In this document: in pieces, positions 42,669 to 50,753 of the stretch | Numbering within the stretch: the stretch's first letter is position 1 | Layout of the letters: the number at the start of each line of letters is the position of its first letter | Assembly: GCF_021568795.1 (NCBI RefSeq) | Contig: NZ_JAKGUE010000014.1 | Coordinates: 1 to 64,000, forward strand | DNA from: Dethiosulfovibrio faecalis | GTDB lineage: Bacteria; Synergistota; Synergistia; Synergistales; Dethiosulfovibrionaceae | Reading direction: 5' to 3' | DNA: 64,000 bases | The notes under the pieces: generated by a model | What the model saw: the letters and a program-made list of their open reading frames with translations, nothing else | What the model was told of the DNA's origin: nothing | Database searches by the model: none | Made by a program: the position numbers and the translations under genes

Positions 42669-42697
42669 ATTATACACGACGCCATCCCATAAGGCGA
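42669..42697 (-). promoter_or_regulatory. Candidate trxB promoter
   Basis: Minus strand: TATAAT (42674-42669) overlaps the prmC stop, with TCGCCT (42697-42692) 17 bp upstream as a partial -35. The leader would be about 60 nt. The -10 is perfect, the -35 poor. Confidence 0.35.
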
Positions 42698-43518
42698 GGT
42701 ATACAGGAAAGGTCGTTCCTAACCTCGAGGAGCGACATTCCCGATGGCGTCATCTCCTCCAGAGGTCGAACCTGGTCTGCCCCTCCGAACTCGACCCAAA
42801 GCAGTCCTCCTGGGCGGAGAACCCTCTCCGCCCAGGGCAGGAGCATCCTGTATGGATCCAGACCATCTCTGCCTCCATCGAGGGCAGAACGGGGCTCGTA
42901 ACGGGAGACCTCCGGCATCAACGAAGGAACGTCCTCGGAGGGAATATAGGGTGGATTGGAGACTACCAGATCCACCGTTCCGGAAGCCAAAGGGATGGAC
43001 TCGGGGGTCGAGCCGTGCCAAAGCAGACAGCGGTTCAAAACCCCCTCTTTTTGGAGATTGCCGTAGGCTACCTCTATCGCCGACGCCTCGGAGTCTACCG
43101 CGACACAGGAGGCCTCCGGTCTATCGGATAGGATCGCACAGGCGATACATCCCGAGCCGGTCCCCCAGTCGACGAACGTTCCGCCGTCGAAGTCCCTTAG
43201 GGCCGCTTCGACCAGGAACTCCGTCTCAGGCCGTGGAATCAGGCTGCCGGCCCCCACGGACAGGGACTTTCCCCAGAAGGGACAGCTGCCTAAAATATAG
43301 TGAAGGGGCTCTCTATCTCTCCGTCGAAGAACAGCCTCCTTCATTAAGTCCAACGTGACATATTCAACGGAGAATTCCCCGTGACAGTGGATCCACGACC
43401 TATCCACGCCCATAAAATGAGACAATATCAGATCGACATCCAGATCGGGACCGTCGATTCCAGCTTCGGAGAGACCAGCTATGAACAGCCGTCTCAGTTC
43501 GTCCAGAGACGTGTTCAC
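42670..43518 (-). CDS. prmC: Peptide chain release factor N5-glutamine methyltransferase
   Basis: SAM-dependent enzyme that methylates the glutamine of the GGQ motif in RF1 and RF2. An N-terminal helical domain (about 1-85) precedes the Rossmann domain with [15 protein letters not shown] (SAM loop, near 116-130) and the catalytic [12 protein letters not shown] (near 183-194). 282 aa. GTG 43518 overlaps the prfA stop by 4 nt (GTGA), the usual prfA-prmC coupling of enzyme with substrate. Confidence 0.95.
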   Translation of the reverse strand: MNTSLDELRRLFIAGLSEAGIDGPDLDVDLILSHFMGVDRSWIHCHGEFSVEYVTLDLMKEAVLRRRDREPLHYILGSCPFWGKSLSVGAGSLIPRPETEFLVEAALRDFDGGTFVDWGTGSGCIACAILSDRPEASCVAVDSEASAIEVAYGNLQKEGVLNRCLLWHGSTPESIPLASGTVDLVVSNPPYIPSEDVPSLMPEVSRYEPRSALDGGRDGLDPYRMLLPWAERVLRPGGLLWVEFGGADQVRPLEEMTPSGMSLLEVRNDLSCIPRLMGWRRV

Positions 43519-44591
43519 CTATCGTCCAGATCCTTCATCCGCTCCGCCTGTTCGGCCATTCTAAGAGCCTCTACCAACTCCGTTATGGCTCCTCCCATAG
43601 CGGCTTCGAGCTTGTAAAGGGTAAGCCCTATTCTATGGTCGGTTATCCTGTTTTGAGGAAAATTGTAGGTCCTTATCCTCTCGGAACGGTCCCCCGAACC
43701 TATCTGACCCTTTCGCTCCTGGGCTTCGGCGTCCTGCCTCTTCTGCTGTTCCATGTCGTAGAGCTTGGTCCGCAGGAAAGCCATGGCCCTCGCTCTGTTC
43801 TTTATCTGCGACCTCTCGTCCTGACAGGTGACGACTATGCCGGTCGGAAGATGGGTGATCCTGACAGCCGAGTCGGTCATGTTGACGTGCTGTCCTCCGG
43901 CACCGCTGGAACGGTAGGTATCTATCTTGAGGTCTTCCTGACGAATCTCAACATCGACCTCCTCCGCCTCGGGCAGGACCGCCACCGTGGCAGCGGACGT
44001 ATGTATCCTCCCCCCCGATTCGGTGGCAGGCACCCTCTGAACCCTGTGGACCCCGCTCTCGTACTTTAGATCGCTGTAGGCCCCCTGACCGTCGACCTTG
44101 AAGACGATCTCCTTGTAGCCTCCTATCTCCGTTTCGTTGGCATCCAGTATGTCCACCGACCATCGACGCTGCTCGGCGAAACGACTGTACATACGGAAAA
44201 GGTCGGAGGCGAAAAGCGCGGCCTCGTCTCCGCCGGTACCGGCTCTTATCTCTACCATCACGCTTTTATCGTCGTTCGGGTCCTTGGGAAGAAGCAACAA
44301 GGTAACCTTTTTTTCCTGCTCCTCCAGAAGAGGTTCCAGACTATGAACCTCCTCCTTGGCCAACTGGGCCATCTCGGGGTCGTCCGAGTCCAAAAGGGCC
44401 TTGGCTTCCTCCAGCTCGGATCTTATCCTCTTGTATTCTTCGTAGGCCCCCACGATCTCCGACAGCTCGGCATGCTTCTTCCCCAGAGACTGAAGCTCTC
44501 TGGGGTTGGAAGTCACCGAGGGGTCGGCCATTTTGTGCTCTATTTCCTCATGGATGGCCGCTATTTCCTGAAGTTTATCGTCTAATTTCAC
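43515..44591 (-). CDS. prfA: Peptide chain release factor 1
   Basis: Decodes UAA and UAG and triggers peptide release. The GGQ motif is in [17 protein letters not shown] (near 224-240), and [15 protein letters not shown] lies earlier (near 112-126). 358 aa from GTG 44591, which has GGGAGGG about 10 nt upstream and gives the standard RF1 length. The frame is open to 44636, but that would add 15 residues inside the DUF1385 gene. Its substrate-modifying enzyme PrmC follows directly. Confidence 0.96.
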   Translation of the reverse strand: MKLDDKLQEIAAIHEEIEHKMADPSVTSNPRELQSLGKKHAELSEIVGAYEEYKRIRSELEEAKALLDSDDPEMAQLAKEEVHSLEPLLEEQEKKVTLLLLPKDPNDDKSVMVEIRAGTGGDEAALFASDLFRMYSRFAEQRRWSVDILDANETEIGGYKEIVFKVDGQGAYSDLKYESGVHRVQRVPATESGGRIHTSAATVAVLPEAEEVDVEIRQEDLKIDTYRSSGAGGQHVNMTDSAVRITHLPTGIVVTCQDERSQIKNRARAMAFLRTKLYDMEQQKRQDAEAQERKGQIGSGDRSERIRTYNFPQNRITDHRIGLTLYKLEAAMGGAITELVEALRMAEQAERMKDLDDR

Positions 44592-45549
44592 GGTACAGAT
44601 CCCTCCCAGGTCTATCGGGCAAGAAGGAAACGTCAAGAGCGGATTCCAAGGCGGACAGGGCGACCTCCAACTGTCTGGAGGTCGGTATCCTGGTCGTAAG
44701 GTACTGCAGGCTCAAGGCCGGAGCCATTATGCTCTTGCCCAAGGAACCCCATTTCGCGGAGGAACGTATTATCTCGTAGGAAAGGCCTATCACCAGAGGC
44801 AACAGCACCACCCTGGATCCCACCCTCCACAGGATTCCTCCTCCTCCGACCAGGGAGAAGACTATAATACTCATGACCACCACCACCAGAAGAAAGGAAG
44901 TTCCGCATCTGGGATGGATTCTGGAATATCTTCCTATCCTCTTTACCGTCATAGGGGATCCGGCCTCGAAGGCGTTTATGGTCTTGTGCTCTGCTCCGTG
45001 ATACATCAGGACCTCTCTGATATCCTTCCACAGTCCGATACAACCTACGTAGGAGACGAAGACGAGCCCTCTGGCGACCCCTTCCACCACGTTTTTACCC
45101 AGATGCCCCAGGCCGAACCAGCCTCCGAAAAGATCGCCTATCCAAAGGGGCAGGGCGACGAAAAGCCCTACGACCGCAACTACCGCCACCAGGACGGACA
45201 TCGCTATATCGAAGGAGGTAAGCTCCTCTTCCTCGCCCAGGGCTATCTGGGCGGATCTGGACAGGGCCCTGAAGCCCTCCCTGAGCATCTCGGCCATCGT
45301 TGCCATTCCCCTGAAGACGGGTTTTTTCCATATGCCTCTCTTGTCCCATCCGGCGCAGGGCCAGCGGTCTCTCCATATATCGCCGTCGGGCTGGCGCACC
45401 GCCATCCCCCAATGGCTGGGCCCCTTCATTATTACGCCTTCTATGACCGCCTGCCCTCCCACCGGGAGGGTCTCCGGACAGGCTTTTTCCGAAACCCTAT
45501 CGGAGGCCCCGGCCAAAAGGGCTATAAGCTTGATAGGCCCTAATATCAT
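44575..45549 (-). CDS. DUF1385 membrane protein (YqhQ-like)
   Basis: Polytopic membrane protein of unknown function, regularly found between rpmE/thyX and prfA. Family marks are [24 protein letters not shown] at the N-terminus, [16 protein letters not shown] (near 180-195) and [16 protein letters not shown] (near 210-225). About four membrane helices are visible (about 118-140, 155-175, 218-240 and 245-260). 324 aa. ATG 45549 overlaps the thyX stop by 4 nt and the 3' end overlaps prfA by 17 nt. The conserved HG-EHK and HPRCGT blocks look catalytic or metal-binding, but no activity is established to my knowledge. Confidence 0.9.
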   Translation of the reverse strand: MILGPIKLIALLAGASDRVSEKACPETLPVGGQAVIEGVIMKGPSHWGMAVRQPDGDIWRDRWPCAGWDKRGIWKKPVFRGMATMAEMLREGFRALSRSAQIALGEEEELTSFDIAMSVLVAVVAVVGLFVALPLWIGDLFGGWFGLGHLGKNVVEGVARGLVFVSYVGCIGLWKDIREVLMYHGAEHKTINAFEAGSPMTVKRIGRYSRIHPRCGTSFLLVVVVMSIIVFSLVGGGGILWRVGSRVVLLPLVIGLSYEIIRSSAKWGSLGKSIMAPALSLQYLTTRIPTSRQLEVALSALESALDVSFLPDRPGRDLYREIRR

Positions 45550-46193
45550 CGTTTCTCCTCCAGATTGGAACCCAGATAGGTTTCAAGCCAGGATTCTTTT
45601 TCAAGCAACAGTCTGCCCATCTCGACCAAAAGCTCCCGAATCTCCCACTGCGCCCCTTTGACGCTGACCCTCTTGCTGTATACGTCGAGAAACGACCGTA
45701 AGTTCAACGTGGTAACGAAGTTCGTCGTTATCGCGCCGGGAAGGACGAAACGGGCGTCCTCCCTAGGTATTCCGACATCCAACAGCCTATCGTAGCAGTC
45801 CTGACAGCTCTCCATGGCCTTGGAGAATATCTCCATGGCCTCCGGAGAGGCAGATACTGTAGGAGGAGTCACATGGTCGAAAATGGCTCCAAAATCGGAT
45901 CTCTCCGAGACGTAGCGCTGACTCTGAACGCTCAGGCTGACCCCTATTCTGTGACGACTGTACTGGGCCAGCAAGGTCCTGGAAACCCCGGAAACGGCGA
46001 AGGTCATGGAACAATGCTCCATGACGCTCAGGTGCTTCGCCTCGATAAGGAAGTCGGCAAGCTTCAGCATCTTTTCCCTGCTGGCCGGCTCGGCGTAGAG
46101 CTCCTGAGGGGCCTTGGGACTGTGACAGGTATGGCCTGCGAGCCATACGGCCATGAGATAGTCCGGGGTAGTATAGATCAGATCGACTCTCAT
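45546..46193 (-). CDS. thyX: FAD-dependent thymidylate synthase
   Basis: Makes dTMP from dUMP using methylene-THF and NADPH through FAD. The ThyX signature RHRIGVSLSVQSQRY (RHR-x7-S type, near 80-94) is present, with an N-terminal HTCHSPKAPQE segment and C-terminal NLRSFLDVYSKR. 215 aa. ATG 46193 follows AAAGGGG. A flavin-dependent synthase is common in anaerobes lacking thyA; thyA was not seen in this window. It lies between rpmE and DUF1385. Confidence 0.94.
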   Translation of the reverse strand: MRVDLIYTTPDYLMAVWLAGHTCHSPKAPQELYAEPASREKMLKLADFLIEAKHLSVMEHCSMTFAVSGVSRTLLAQYSRHRIGVSLSVQSQRYVSERSDFGAIFDHVTPPTVSASPEAMEIFSKAMESCQDCYDRLLDVGIPREDARFVLPGAITTNFVTTLNLRSFLDVYSKRVSVKGAQWEIRELLVEMGRLLLEKESWLETYLGSNLEEKR

Positions 46194-46224
46194 GATGTGC
46201 CCCTTTCTCTTCTAAAATAGTCTA

Positions 46225-46253
46225 GAAAAAAAAGAGGGGCAAAGCCCCTCTTT
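46225..46253 (-). terminator. Rho-independent terminator after rpmE
   Basis: AAAGAGGGGC and GCCCCTCTTT form a 10-bp stem around an AAA loop. On the minus strand a U-rich run (complement of 46226-46233) follows, and the stem abuts the rpmE stop codon. It would limit read-through into thyX, though that gene has no obvious promoter of its own, so it may be leaky. Confidence 0.85.
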
Positions 46254-46483
46254 TACTCGGTGGCCTCTTTCTGGCCGTAGTTCATTCCAGCATATTTCTT
46301 GTTGAATTTCTCCAGCCTTCCGGCCTCGGAGAGGATCCTTCCCTTCTTACCGGTGTAGAAAGGATGGCAGACCGAGCAGACGCCTACCTTGATCTCGTCG
46401 ACGGTCGCCTGGGTCTCGAAGGTGTTCCCACAGGCGCAGGATACCTTACAGGTCCCGTAGTTGGGGTGAATGTCCTTTTTCAT
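46253..46483 (-). CDS. rpmE: Large ribosomal subunit protein bL31 (zinc-binding form)
   Basis: 76-residue ribosomal protein of the C+ type: [13 protein letters not shown] and [14 protein letters not shown] provide the zinc-binding cysteines (near 12-18 and 37-40). ATG 46483 has GAGGAGG upstream. A promoter candidate at 46549-46577 (TTGATA, 17 bp, extended TGATAAATT) precedes it and a terminator follows. The presence of the four-Cys form suggests zinc-replete growth; a C- paralogue may exist elsewhere. Confidence 0.97.
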   Translation of the reverse strand: MKKDIHPNYGTCKVSCACGNTFETQATVDEIKVGVCSVCHPFYTGKKGRILSEAGRLEKFNKKYAGMNYGQKEATE

Positions 46484-46548
46484 ATTGAAGCTCCTCCTCT
46501 AAATGAAACGTTCGATATTCCTAAGAACCGAAAATATCTCAAAACGAA

Positions 46549-46577
46549 AATTTATCACAGCTGCCGATTTTTATCAA
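46549..46577 (-). promoter_or_regulatory. Probable rpmE promoter
   Basis: Minus strand: TTGATA (46577-46572), 17-bp spacer, TAAATT (46554-46549) with an extended TGA just before it. It lies in an AT-rich 107-bp gap between the HutP-like gene and rpmE and would give a leader of about 60 nt. Confidence 0.6.
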
Positions 46578-46590
46578 GGAGAGAATCGAT

Positions 46591-47130
46591 TTAGATATGC
46601 ATGACTCCCAGGCCGAACCTCTCGTGATGGGCCACGGCATGATAGGCGGTGTCCCCCATGACGGCGACGGATATCCACCTATCGTTCCTGACGATGGCTA
46701 TCTTGGCACCTATACTGGCCTCCAGGAGACCGGACGGGATGAAGGCATCCAGGGACTCGAAAGCTGCGTGCATAAGGGCGTGCATCTCCCTCTGGTCCTT
46801 TTGTATAACACCGCTGTTTAGAGCCGCCCCTACCAAAGCCCTGGTTATCTTCTGGGGAAGGTCTCCGTAAACACCGCCCACCTCGGTTGCCACGGAATAC
46901 CATCCCAGATCGAGAAGCTGTCTCTTGACCGAATCCTCGTCTTCTTTCGTCAAGGTAGAGGCCAATAGTAAGGCGGCTCTGCCAACCTGACCGTCGGCGT
47001 TAAAACGGATCCTGGCTACTATCTCCACTCCGTCGTCATCGTCCGGCAGAATCTCTCTCTCAACCTCCCTCCCGTTATCGGCGATATCCAGTTCCCTTTC
47101 CTCTCCGGCGAACATCTTCGTCCACTTCAT
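46591..47130 (-). CDS. HutP-family protein (RNA-binding antiterminator-like)
   Basis: Resembles Bacillus HutP, the histidine- and Mg2+-dependent RNA-binding antiterminator of the hut operon. Matching blocks are GRAALLLAS (near 50), LLDLGWYSVATEVGG, KITRALVGAALNSGVIQ, EMHALMHAAFESL with the HxxxH metal-ligand pattern (His117, His121), WISVAVMGDTAYH and the C-terminal HERFGLGVMHI. It is 179 aa with about 45 extra acidic N-terminal residues compared with the 148-aa Bacillus protein. No hut gene is nearby; upstream are an AlaX-like editing protein (19 bp away) and an AI-2E-type permease. The RNA target and ligand are unknown. Confidence 0.8.
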   Translation of the reverse strand: MKWTKMFAGEERELDIADNGREVEREILPDDDDGVEIVARIRFNADGQVGRAALLLASTLTKEDEDSVKRQLLDLGWYSVATEVGGVYGDLPQKITRALVGAALNSGVIQKDQREMHALMHAAFESLDAFIPSGLLEASIGAKIAIVRNDRWISVAVMGDTAYHAVAHHERFGLGVMHI

Positions 47131-47149
47131 CTAAAAAAACACCGACCTC

Positions 47150-48343
47150 TCAAGAAATAACCTCTATACAGACCTTAAGCCATACGTCCAGAAAACGACA
47201 TTCCGTCTGTCCCGAGAAAACTCCTCCCTTTCCACCTCCACGGACCTTGAGCTCGTTCGATCCGAGCAACCCCTTAGAGTCGAAAGAGAAAGCCTCCCCT
47301 ACGCACAGCATAAAGGGTATGGCCCTACCGACCCCGTCGTCGATGAGAGCCAACACGATAGAGTCGGGACGGCCTTCCGCCCTCTTTCTACAGGAAGAGC
47401 TAACCAGCTCCTTGGGCAACCCTATCGAGTGAAGCACATCGAAAGTCAGTCCATCTAGATCTCTGGTCTCCCACGGAAGGGTCACGTACTGTTGAACCTT
47501 GGCGAGCTGTTTTCTCAGGCTGCCGTTCTCCTCGCCAAGACGGTCCATTATCTTTCCTACCTCGTCGTATCGACAGTTCGCCCTAGAGATCAACCTTCTC
47601 ATTTCCCTGGAATACAGGACATCCCTGTCGGAGTCCAAGGAAAACACTACCTCCCACTCGGGAGAACTGCCCTTGAACGACTCGACGAACAGGGTTCCTA
47701 TGTCGGACGTGTTCTCCACGTGGCTTCCCGAACAGGCTATCAGGTCGAAATCCGGTATTCGGACGACCCGTATGAATTCGTCGGAAACCCTGTCCCACCG
47801 GGCCTTGAGACCGTCCAGTCCCTTGGCTTCATCTATCGGGAGAACTAAGGTCTCCACCGGCAAGGACGACCTTACGACCTCTCTGGCCCGATCCTCCGCT
47901 TCGAAGAGAAAGTCCCAGTCCAGATCGCCGTCGTATCTCATGTAGATCCCGGTCCGTTCCTCGCCTACCGCTACCTTGTAAACCGACAGATCCGGCCGTA
48001 TCTCCTCCATGACCCGGGAAAGGACATGCTCCCCCGAGTGCATTCTCGACAGGACGGAATGTCTGACGTCGTCTCTCTCTACCTCCAGGAGGTCCCCCTC
48101 CCTAAGCTCCCCGCTCTTAAGCTTGAGATCCAGGATACAGAGACCGTCTTCGTCCTTTCTGGTATTCAGGACGAGCCCATCGCAGTTATCGGAGGAGAAA
48201 ACACCCGAATCTCCGGGCTGTCCGCCTCCCTCGGGGTGAAAAAAGTGATCCCCATCTATCAGAACGCTGGCTTTCTTCCCTTTTTCGTTATCCAACTTAA
48301 GTACTCGAACCGACACTCCGGAACGACCTCCTCTCTGGATCAT
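47150..48343 (-). CDS. AlaX-like alanyl-tRNA editing protein with DHHA1-type tail
   Basis: Free-standing relative of the alanyl-tRNA synthetase editing domain, which hydrolyses mischarged Ser- or Gly-tRNA(Ala). The N-terminal beta-barrel has FFHPEGGGQPGDSG (near 34-47). Zinc-binding motifs are HSGEHVLS (HxxxH, near 102) and CSGSHVENTSDIG (CxxxH, near 207). After a coiled segment (about 255-285) comes a C-terminal domain with VRGGGKGG, the DHHA1 glycine signature. 397 aa. Its start overlaps the AI-2E permease stop by 4 nt. The barrel's conserved GG-T in CGGTH is GS here (CSGSH), but the ligands remain. Confidence 0.87.
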   Translation of the reverse strand: MIQRGGRSGVSVRVLKLDNEKGKKASVLIDGDHFFHPEGGGQPGDSGVFSSDNCDGLVLNTRKDEDGLCILDLKLKSGELREGDLLEVERDDVRHSVLSRMHSGEHVLSRVMEEIRPDLSVYKVAVGEERTGIYMRYDGDLDWDFLFEAEDRAREVVRSSLPVETLVLPIDEAKGLDGLKARWDRVSDEFIRVVRIPDFDLIACSGSHVENTSDIGTLFVESFKGSSPEWEVVFSLDSDRDVLYSREMRRLISRANCRYDEVGKIMDRLGEENGSLRKQLAKVQQYVTLPWETRDLDGLTFDVLHSIGLPKELVSSSCRKRAEGRPDSIVLALIDDGVGRAIPFMLCVGEAFSFDSKGLLGSNELKVRGGGKGGVFSGQTECRFLDVWLKVCIEVIS

Positions 48344-49374
48344 TCGAACTCCTTTTTATACTGTTTGCCCGTTCCCATCATAACTCCCACCGTGTTCAGG
48401 GAATCGACGTTCTCGCATATTATCTTGATGATCGCCACTATGGGGACCGACAGCAACGCGCCTATGACACCCCAAAGCCAGCCCCAGAAAAACAGGGATA
48501 TGAGTATCACCACCGGGCTGACGTCCAGGCTATCCCCCATGACCTTAGGGGTTATCACGTTTCCGATAAGCATCTGGATTAAAAGAAGGGACACCGCCGC
48601 GCCTATGGCGGGGAATGTATTCGGATAATACTGTACCAGAGCGAGCAGAATCGGAGGCACCGAGGCTATGATGGAACCGATGGTCGGGATGAAATTGAGG
48701 GCAAAAGCCAAAACCCCCCAGGTCATGGCGAAATCGACCCTAAGGTAGGACAGGGCCAACCAGACGCAGACCCCGGTGGAGACGCTTATCAAGGTCTGTA
48801 AGGTCAGATAGCTCCCTATCTGGGTGGAGATGGCCTTCAGAACCGAAAGAATCCTGGACCCCGAGTCGACGGAGAAGGCCTTTTTGATCTTGTACTCCAC
48901 GTAGGGGCTGCCCAAAAGCATAAAGACCAGAAAGACTATGACCAACACCAAGTTCGACATAAAGGTCACCAGAGAACCGGAAAGGGAAAGCAGATATTTG
49001 CCTATCCTCTCACCCCAGTTTATGCTGTCCCAGAAATCCGGAGGGAACAGATCGCTGCTGGTGAAGCTCTTCGTGAGAGCTATGAGCTGATCGTAGTATT
49101 TGGGATAAGCCGACGCGAAGGCCACCACCCTGGTATTCATGAAAATCGCCCCTAAGGCGCACACCCCTAAAAACAGGGCTAAAACCGCCACGATGGTGAA
49201 GAATATGGGAATTTTCTTTCGAGCCATGAAACGGACGATAGGTCCAAACACATATGAAAGAAGCCAGGCTATCACGAAGGGAAGTATAACGCTCTGAGCG
49301 GCCTTGAGCACCATACCCACCGCTACCAAAGTCAGTATGAAAACGCACGCCACTATGATATTTACGTTTTTCAT
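48340..49374 (-). CDS. AI-2E family transporter (PerM/YtvI-like permease)
   Basis: Eight-helix membrane protein of the AI-2 exporter family, whose members include autoinducer-2 exporters and Na+/H+ antiporters. Paired N-terminal helices (about 5-40) are followed by a helical extracellular insertion (about 85-145). The conserved C-terminal core has LQTLISVSTGVCVWL, FALNFIPTIGSIIASVPPILLAL and LLLIQMLIGNVITPKVMGDSLDVSPVVIL. 344 aa. It leads the AlaX-like/HutP-like group. A TATAAT box lies 40 bp upstream. The transported substrate cannot be inferred. Confidence 0.9.
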   Translation of the reverse strand: MKNVNIIVACVFILTLVAVGMVLKAAQSVILPFVIAWLLSYVFGPIVRFMARKKIPIFFTIVAVLALFLGVCALGAIFMNTRVVAFASAYPKYYDQLIALTKSFTSSDLFPPDFWDSINWGERIGKYLLSLSGSLVTFMSNLVLVIVFLVFMLLGSPYVEYKIKKAFSVDSGSRILSVLKAISTQIGSYLTLQTLISVSTGVCVWLALSYLRVDFAMTWGVLAFALNFIPTIGSIIASVPPILLALVQYYPNTFPAIGAAVSLLLIQMLIGNVITPKVMGDSLDVSPVVILISLFFWGWLWGVIGALLSVPIVAIIKIICENVDSLNTVGVMMGTGKQYKKEFE

Positions 49375-49693
49375 CGCGACCTCCCATGGAACTCGTATTT
49401 TACCCGTCGATTATACATCCTTTTCCCCGTCTAGGTTTAAGCGAGGTAAGCCAAGATAGATCCACCGTCTTTCGCCCTTTTGATCGTAAAAGGAGCCCCA
49501 CCTAAAGGCGAGCCTCCTACGTCCGAGATCAAATTCAAATCAAAGAGGATACATCATCGGCCTTCCTAATTGTATTTATCAGGCTATACCGACATGAACG
49601 ACCTGTCCGTTATTTTAACCATAAACCCAGACAAGAACATCCGCCAAGATAATAAATAAATGTCGTTAGCGGTCGACAGGACGACGTGAATCT
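49375..49693. other. 319-bp intergenic region, AT-rich
   Basis: No gene is supported here. Near the permease start a minus-strand TATAAT (49415-49410) could be its -10, with no convincing -35. The rest is AT-richer than the surroundings and holds a few short imperfect inverted repeats but no clear terminator for the GNAT gene. The base composition change continues through the GNAT gene to about 50560. Confidence 0.5.
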
Positions 49694-50443
49694 CTACTTT
49701 TTAAGAATTCTTTCTAAATAAGATTTGTCCAACAGGTTCACCGTCTCAAATCTTCCTTTGTAAAAGACGCACCAGTTGTTGAAAACGCAAGGCAATTCCT
49801 TTGCTTTCTGGAGCGTATCCACCGGGATAAAAGACACGGGAACGTCGTTCCTCTCACAATGAAGCTTTATCGTCTCGATACTTTGGTAGACGTAGGGACA
49901 TTGCATATCGTAGTAAATAGTCAGAGCCTTGTTTTCTATCTCTTCGTTTTTGACGTTTTTCCCAAAGGAAGAGATCGTTCCATCGAAAGAACGCGCAAGC
50001 AATTCGTAACCCCTGTCGGTGTCGTCCACGACCTCAAAACCAAACCTCTTGGCAAAGGATTGGTCCGAAAGCCAAGACTTCTGTCTCTTTGCTCCAAGCA
50101 TACAGACGCCGGATCTACCCTTTTCTTTGGCCTCGGTCAGACAGTATTCCATCAACAGTTTCCCGTATCCCTTTCCCTTGTAATCGCCGGAAACCCACAG
50201 ACAATATATATAATAGTAGTTATCGCCTATTATCGGAACCCAAGCTCTTTCAAGGGGAGCGTACTCGATAAAAACCGCAGCTTTTGCGTTGAGTTTCCTA
50301 AAAACGTGCCCCTCTTTAAGCCTATCCGAAAGCCATAGTCGCTTTGCTTCGATACCTTTATGGGGTTTTCTGCTGCGAATGATGCAGCATAGATGCTCGT
50401 CGGAGAGATCTTCTATCGTTAAGTTTATAAAATCATCGCTCAT
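49694..50443 (-). CDS. GNAT acetyltransferase fused to a YoaP C-terminal domain
   Basis: 249-residue two-domain protein. The N-terminal GNAT acetyl-CoA-binding fold (about 1-155) has the motif-A loop VSGDYKGKGYGKLLMEYC. The C-terminal part (about 165-249) is a thioredoxin-like YoaP domain beginning TIYYDMQCPYVYQSIETIK, with CVFNNWCVFYKGRF later. Such GNAT-YoaP fusions occur in Bacillus and clostridia; their substrate is unknown to me. ATG 50443 with AGAGGATGG is preferred over ATG 50464, which lacks an SD. Codon use and base composition are clearly more AT-rich than the neighbours, and it sits beside a tRNA gene, so recent transfer is likely. Confidence 0.85.
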   Translation of the reverse strand: MSDDFINLTIEDLSDEHLCCIIRSRKPHKGIEAKRLWLSDRLKEGHVFRKLNAKAAVFIEYAPLERAWVPIIGDNYYYIYCLWVSGDYKGKGYGKLLMEYCLTEAKEKGRSGVCMLGAKRQKSWLSDQSFAKRFGFEVVDDTDRGYELLARSFDGTISSFGKNVKNEEIENKALTIYYDMQCPYVYQSIETIKLHCERNDVPVSFIPVDTLQKAKELPCVFNNWCVFYKGRFETVNLLDKSYLERILKK

Positions 50444-50471
50444 AGTTTGGCCATCCTCTTTCATAAGCCTA

Positions 50472-50500
50472 GATTTACATAGCCCTCAAATGACATTCAA
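50472..50500 (-). promoter_or_regulatory. Probable GNAT-YoaP promoter
   Basis: Minus strand: TTGAAT (50500-50495), 17-bp spacer, TAAATC (50477-50472). It lies between the tRNA terminator and the gene start, giving a leader of about 25 nt, so this gene is probably a separate transcription unit. Confidence 0.5.
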
Positions 50501-50538
50501 AGTTTCTTACAAACCCCCTCTTGTCTTAAATATACCAC

Positions 50539-50577
50539 AAAAAAAGGGATTCAAACCACGACGGTTTGAATCCCTTT
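50539..50577 (-). terminator. Rho-independent terminator after tRNA-Arg
   Basis: AAAGGGATTCAAACC and GGTTTGAATCCCTTT form a perfect 15-bp stem (50543-50577) with a 5-nt loop. On the minus strand a U-tract (complement of 50539-50545) follows. It stands 16 bp beyond the tRNA 3' end and likely ends the mutS2/tRNA transcript. Confidence 0.92.
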
Positions 50578-50592
50578 GTTATCCCTATAAAT

Positions 50593-50669
50593 TGGCGCGC
50601 CCGGCGGGATTCGAACCCACGACCTCTGGCTCCGGAGGCCAGCACTCTATCCAGCTGAGCTACAGGCGC
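50593..50669 (-). tRNA. tRNA-Arg, anticodon CCG
   Basis: A 77-nt cloverleaf on the minus strand. The acceptor GCGCCTG pairs with CGGGCGC, followed by G and an encoded CCA. The D-arm contains AGCTCAGCTGGATAGAG. The anticodon stem CTGGC/GCCAG encloses the loop CTCCGGA, giving anticodon CCG that reads CGG (Arg). The T-arm is GTGGGTTCGAATCC. It lies between mutS2 and the GNAT-YoaP gene. Confidence 0.97.
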
Positions 50670-50753
50670 ATCGTTTAAAGCTAAGCAGCTTGAATACGAT
50701 ACATCTAAAAACCTCTAAGGTCAAGTGGGTTCCTCCGGAAAGTAAGCGCGAGC

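Noticed and set aside
49430..49690. Terminator for the GNAT-YoaP gene or a small RNA in the gap
   Set aside because: Short imperfect inverted repeats exist, but none has a stable stem followed by a U-tract.
50690..50740. Possible further copy of the intergenic repeat between tRNA-Arg and mutS2 (ACATCTAAAAACCTC...)
   Set aside because: Only a short AT-rich word matches; the rest does not align convincingly with the 18.5 kb units.
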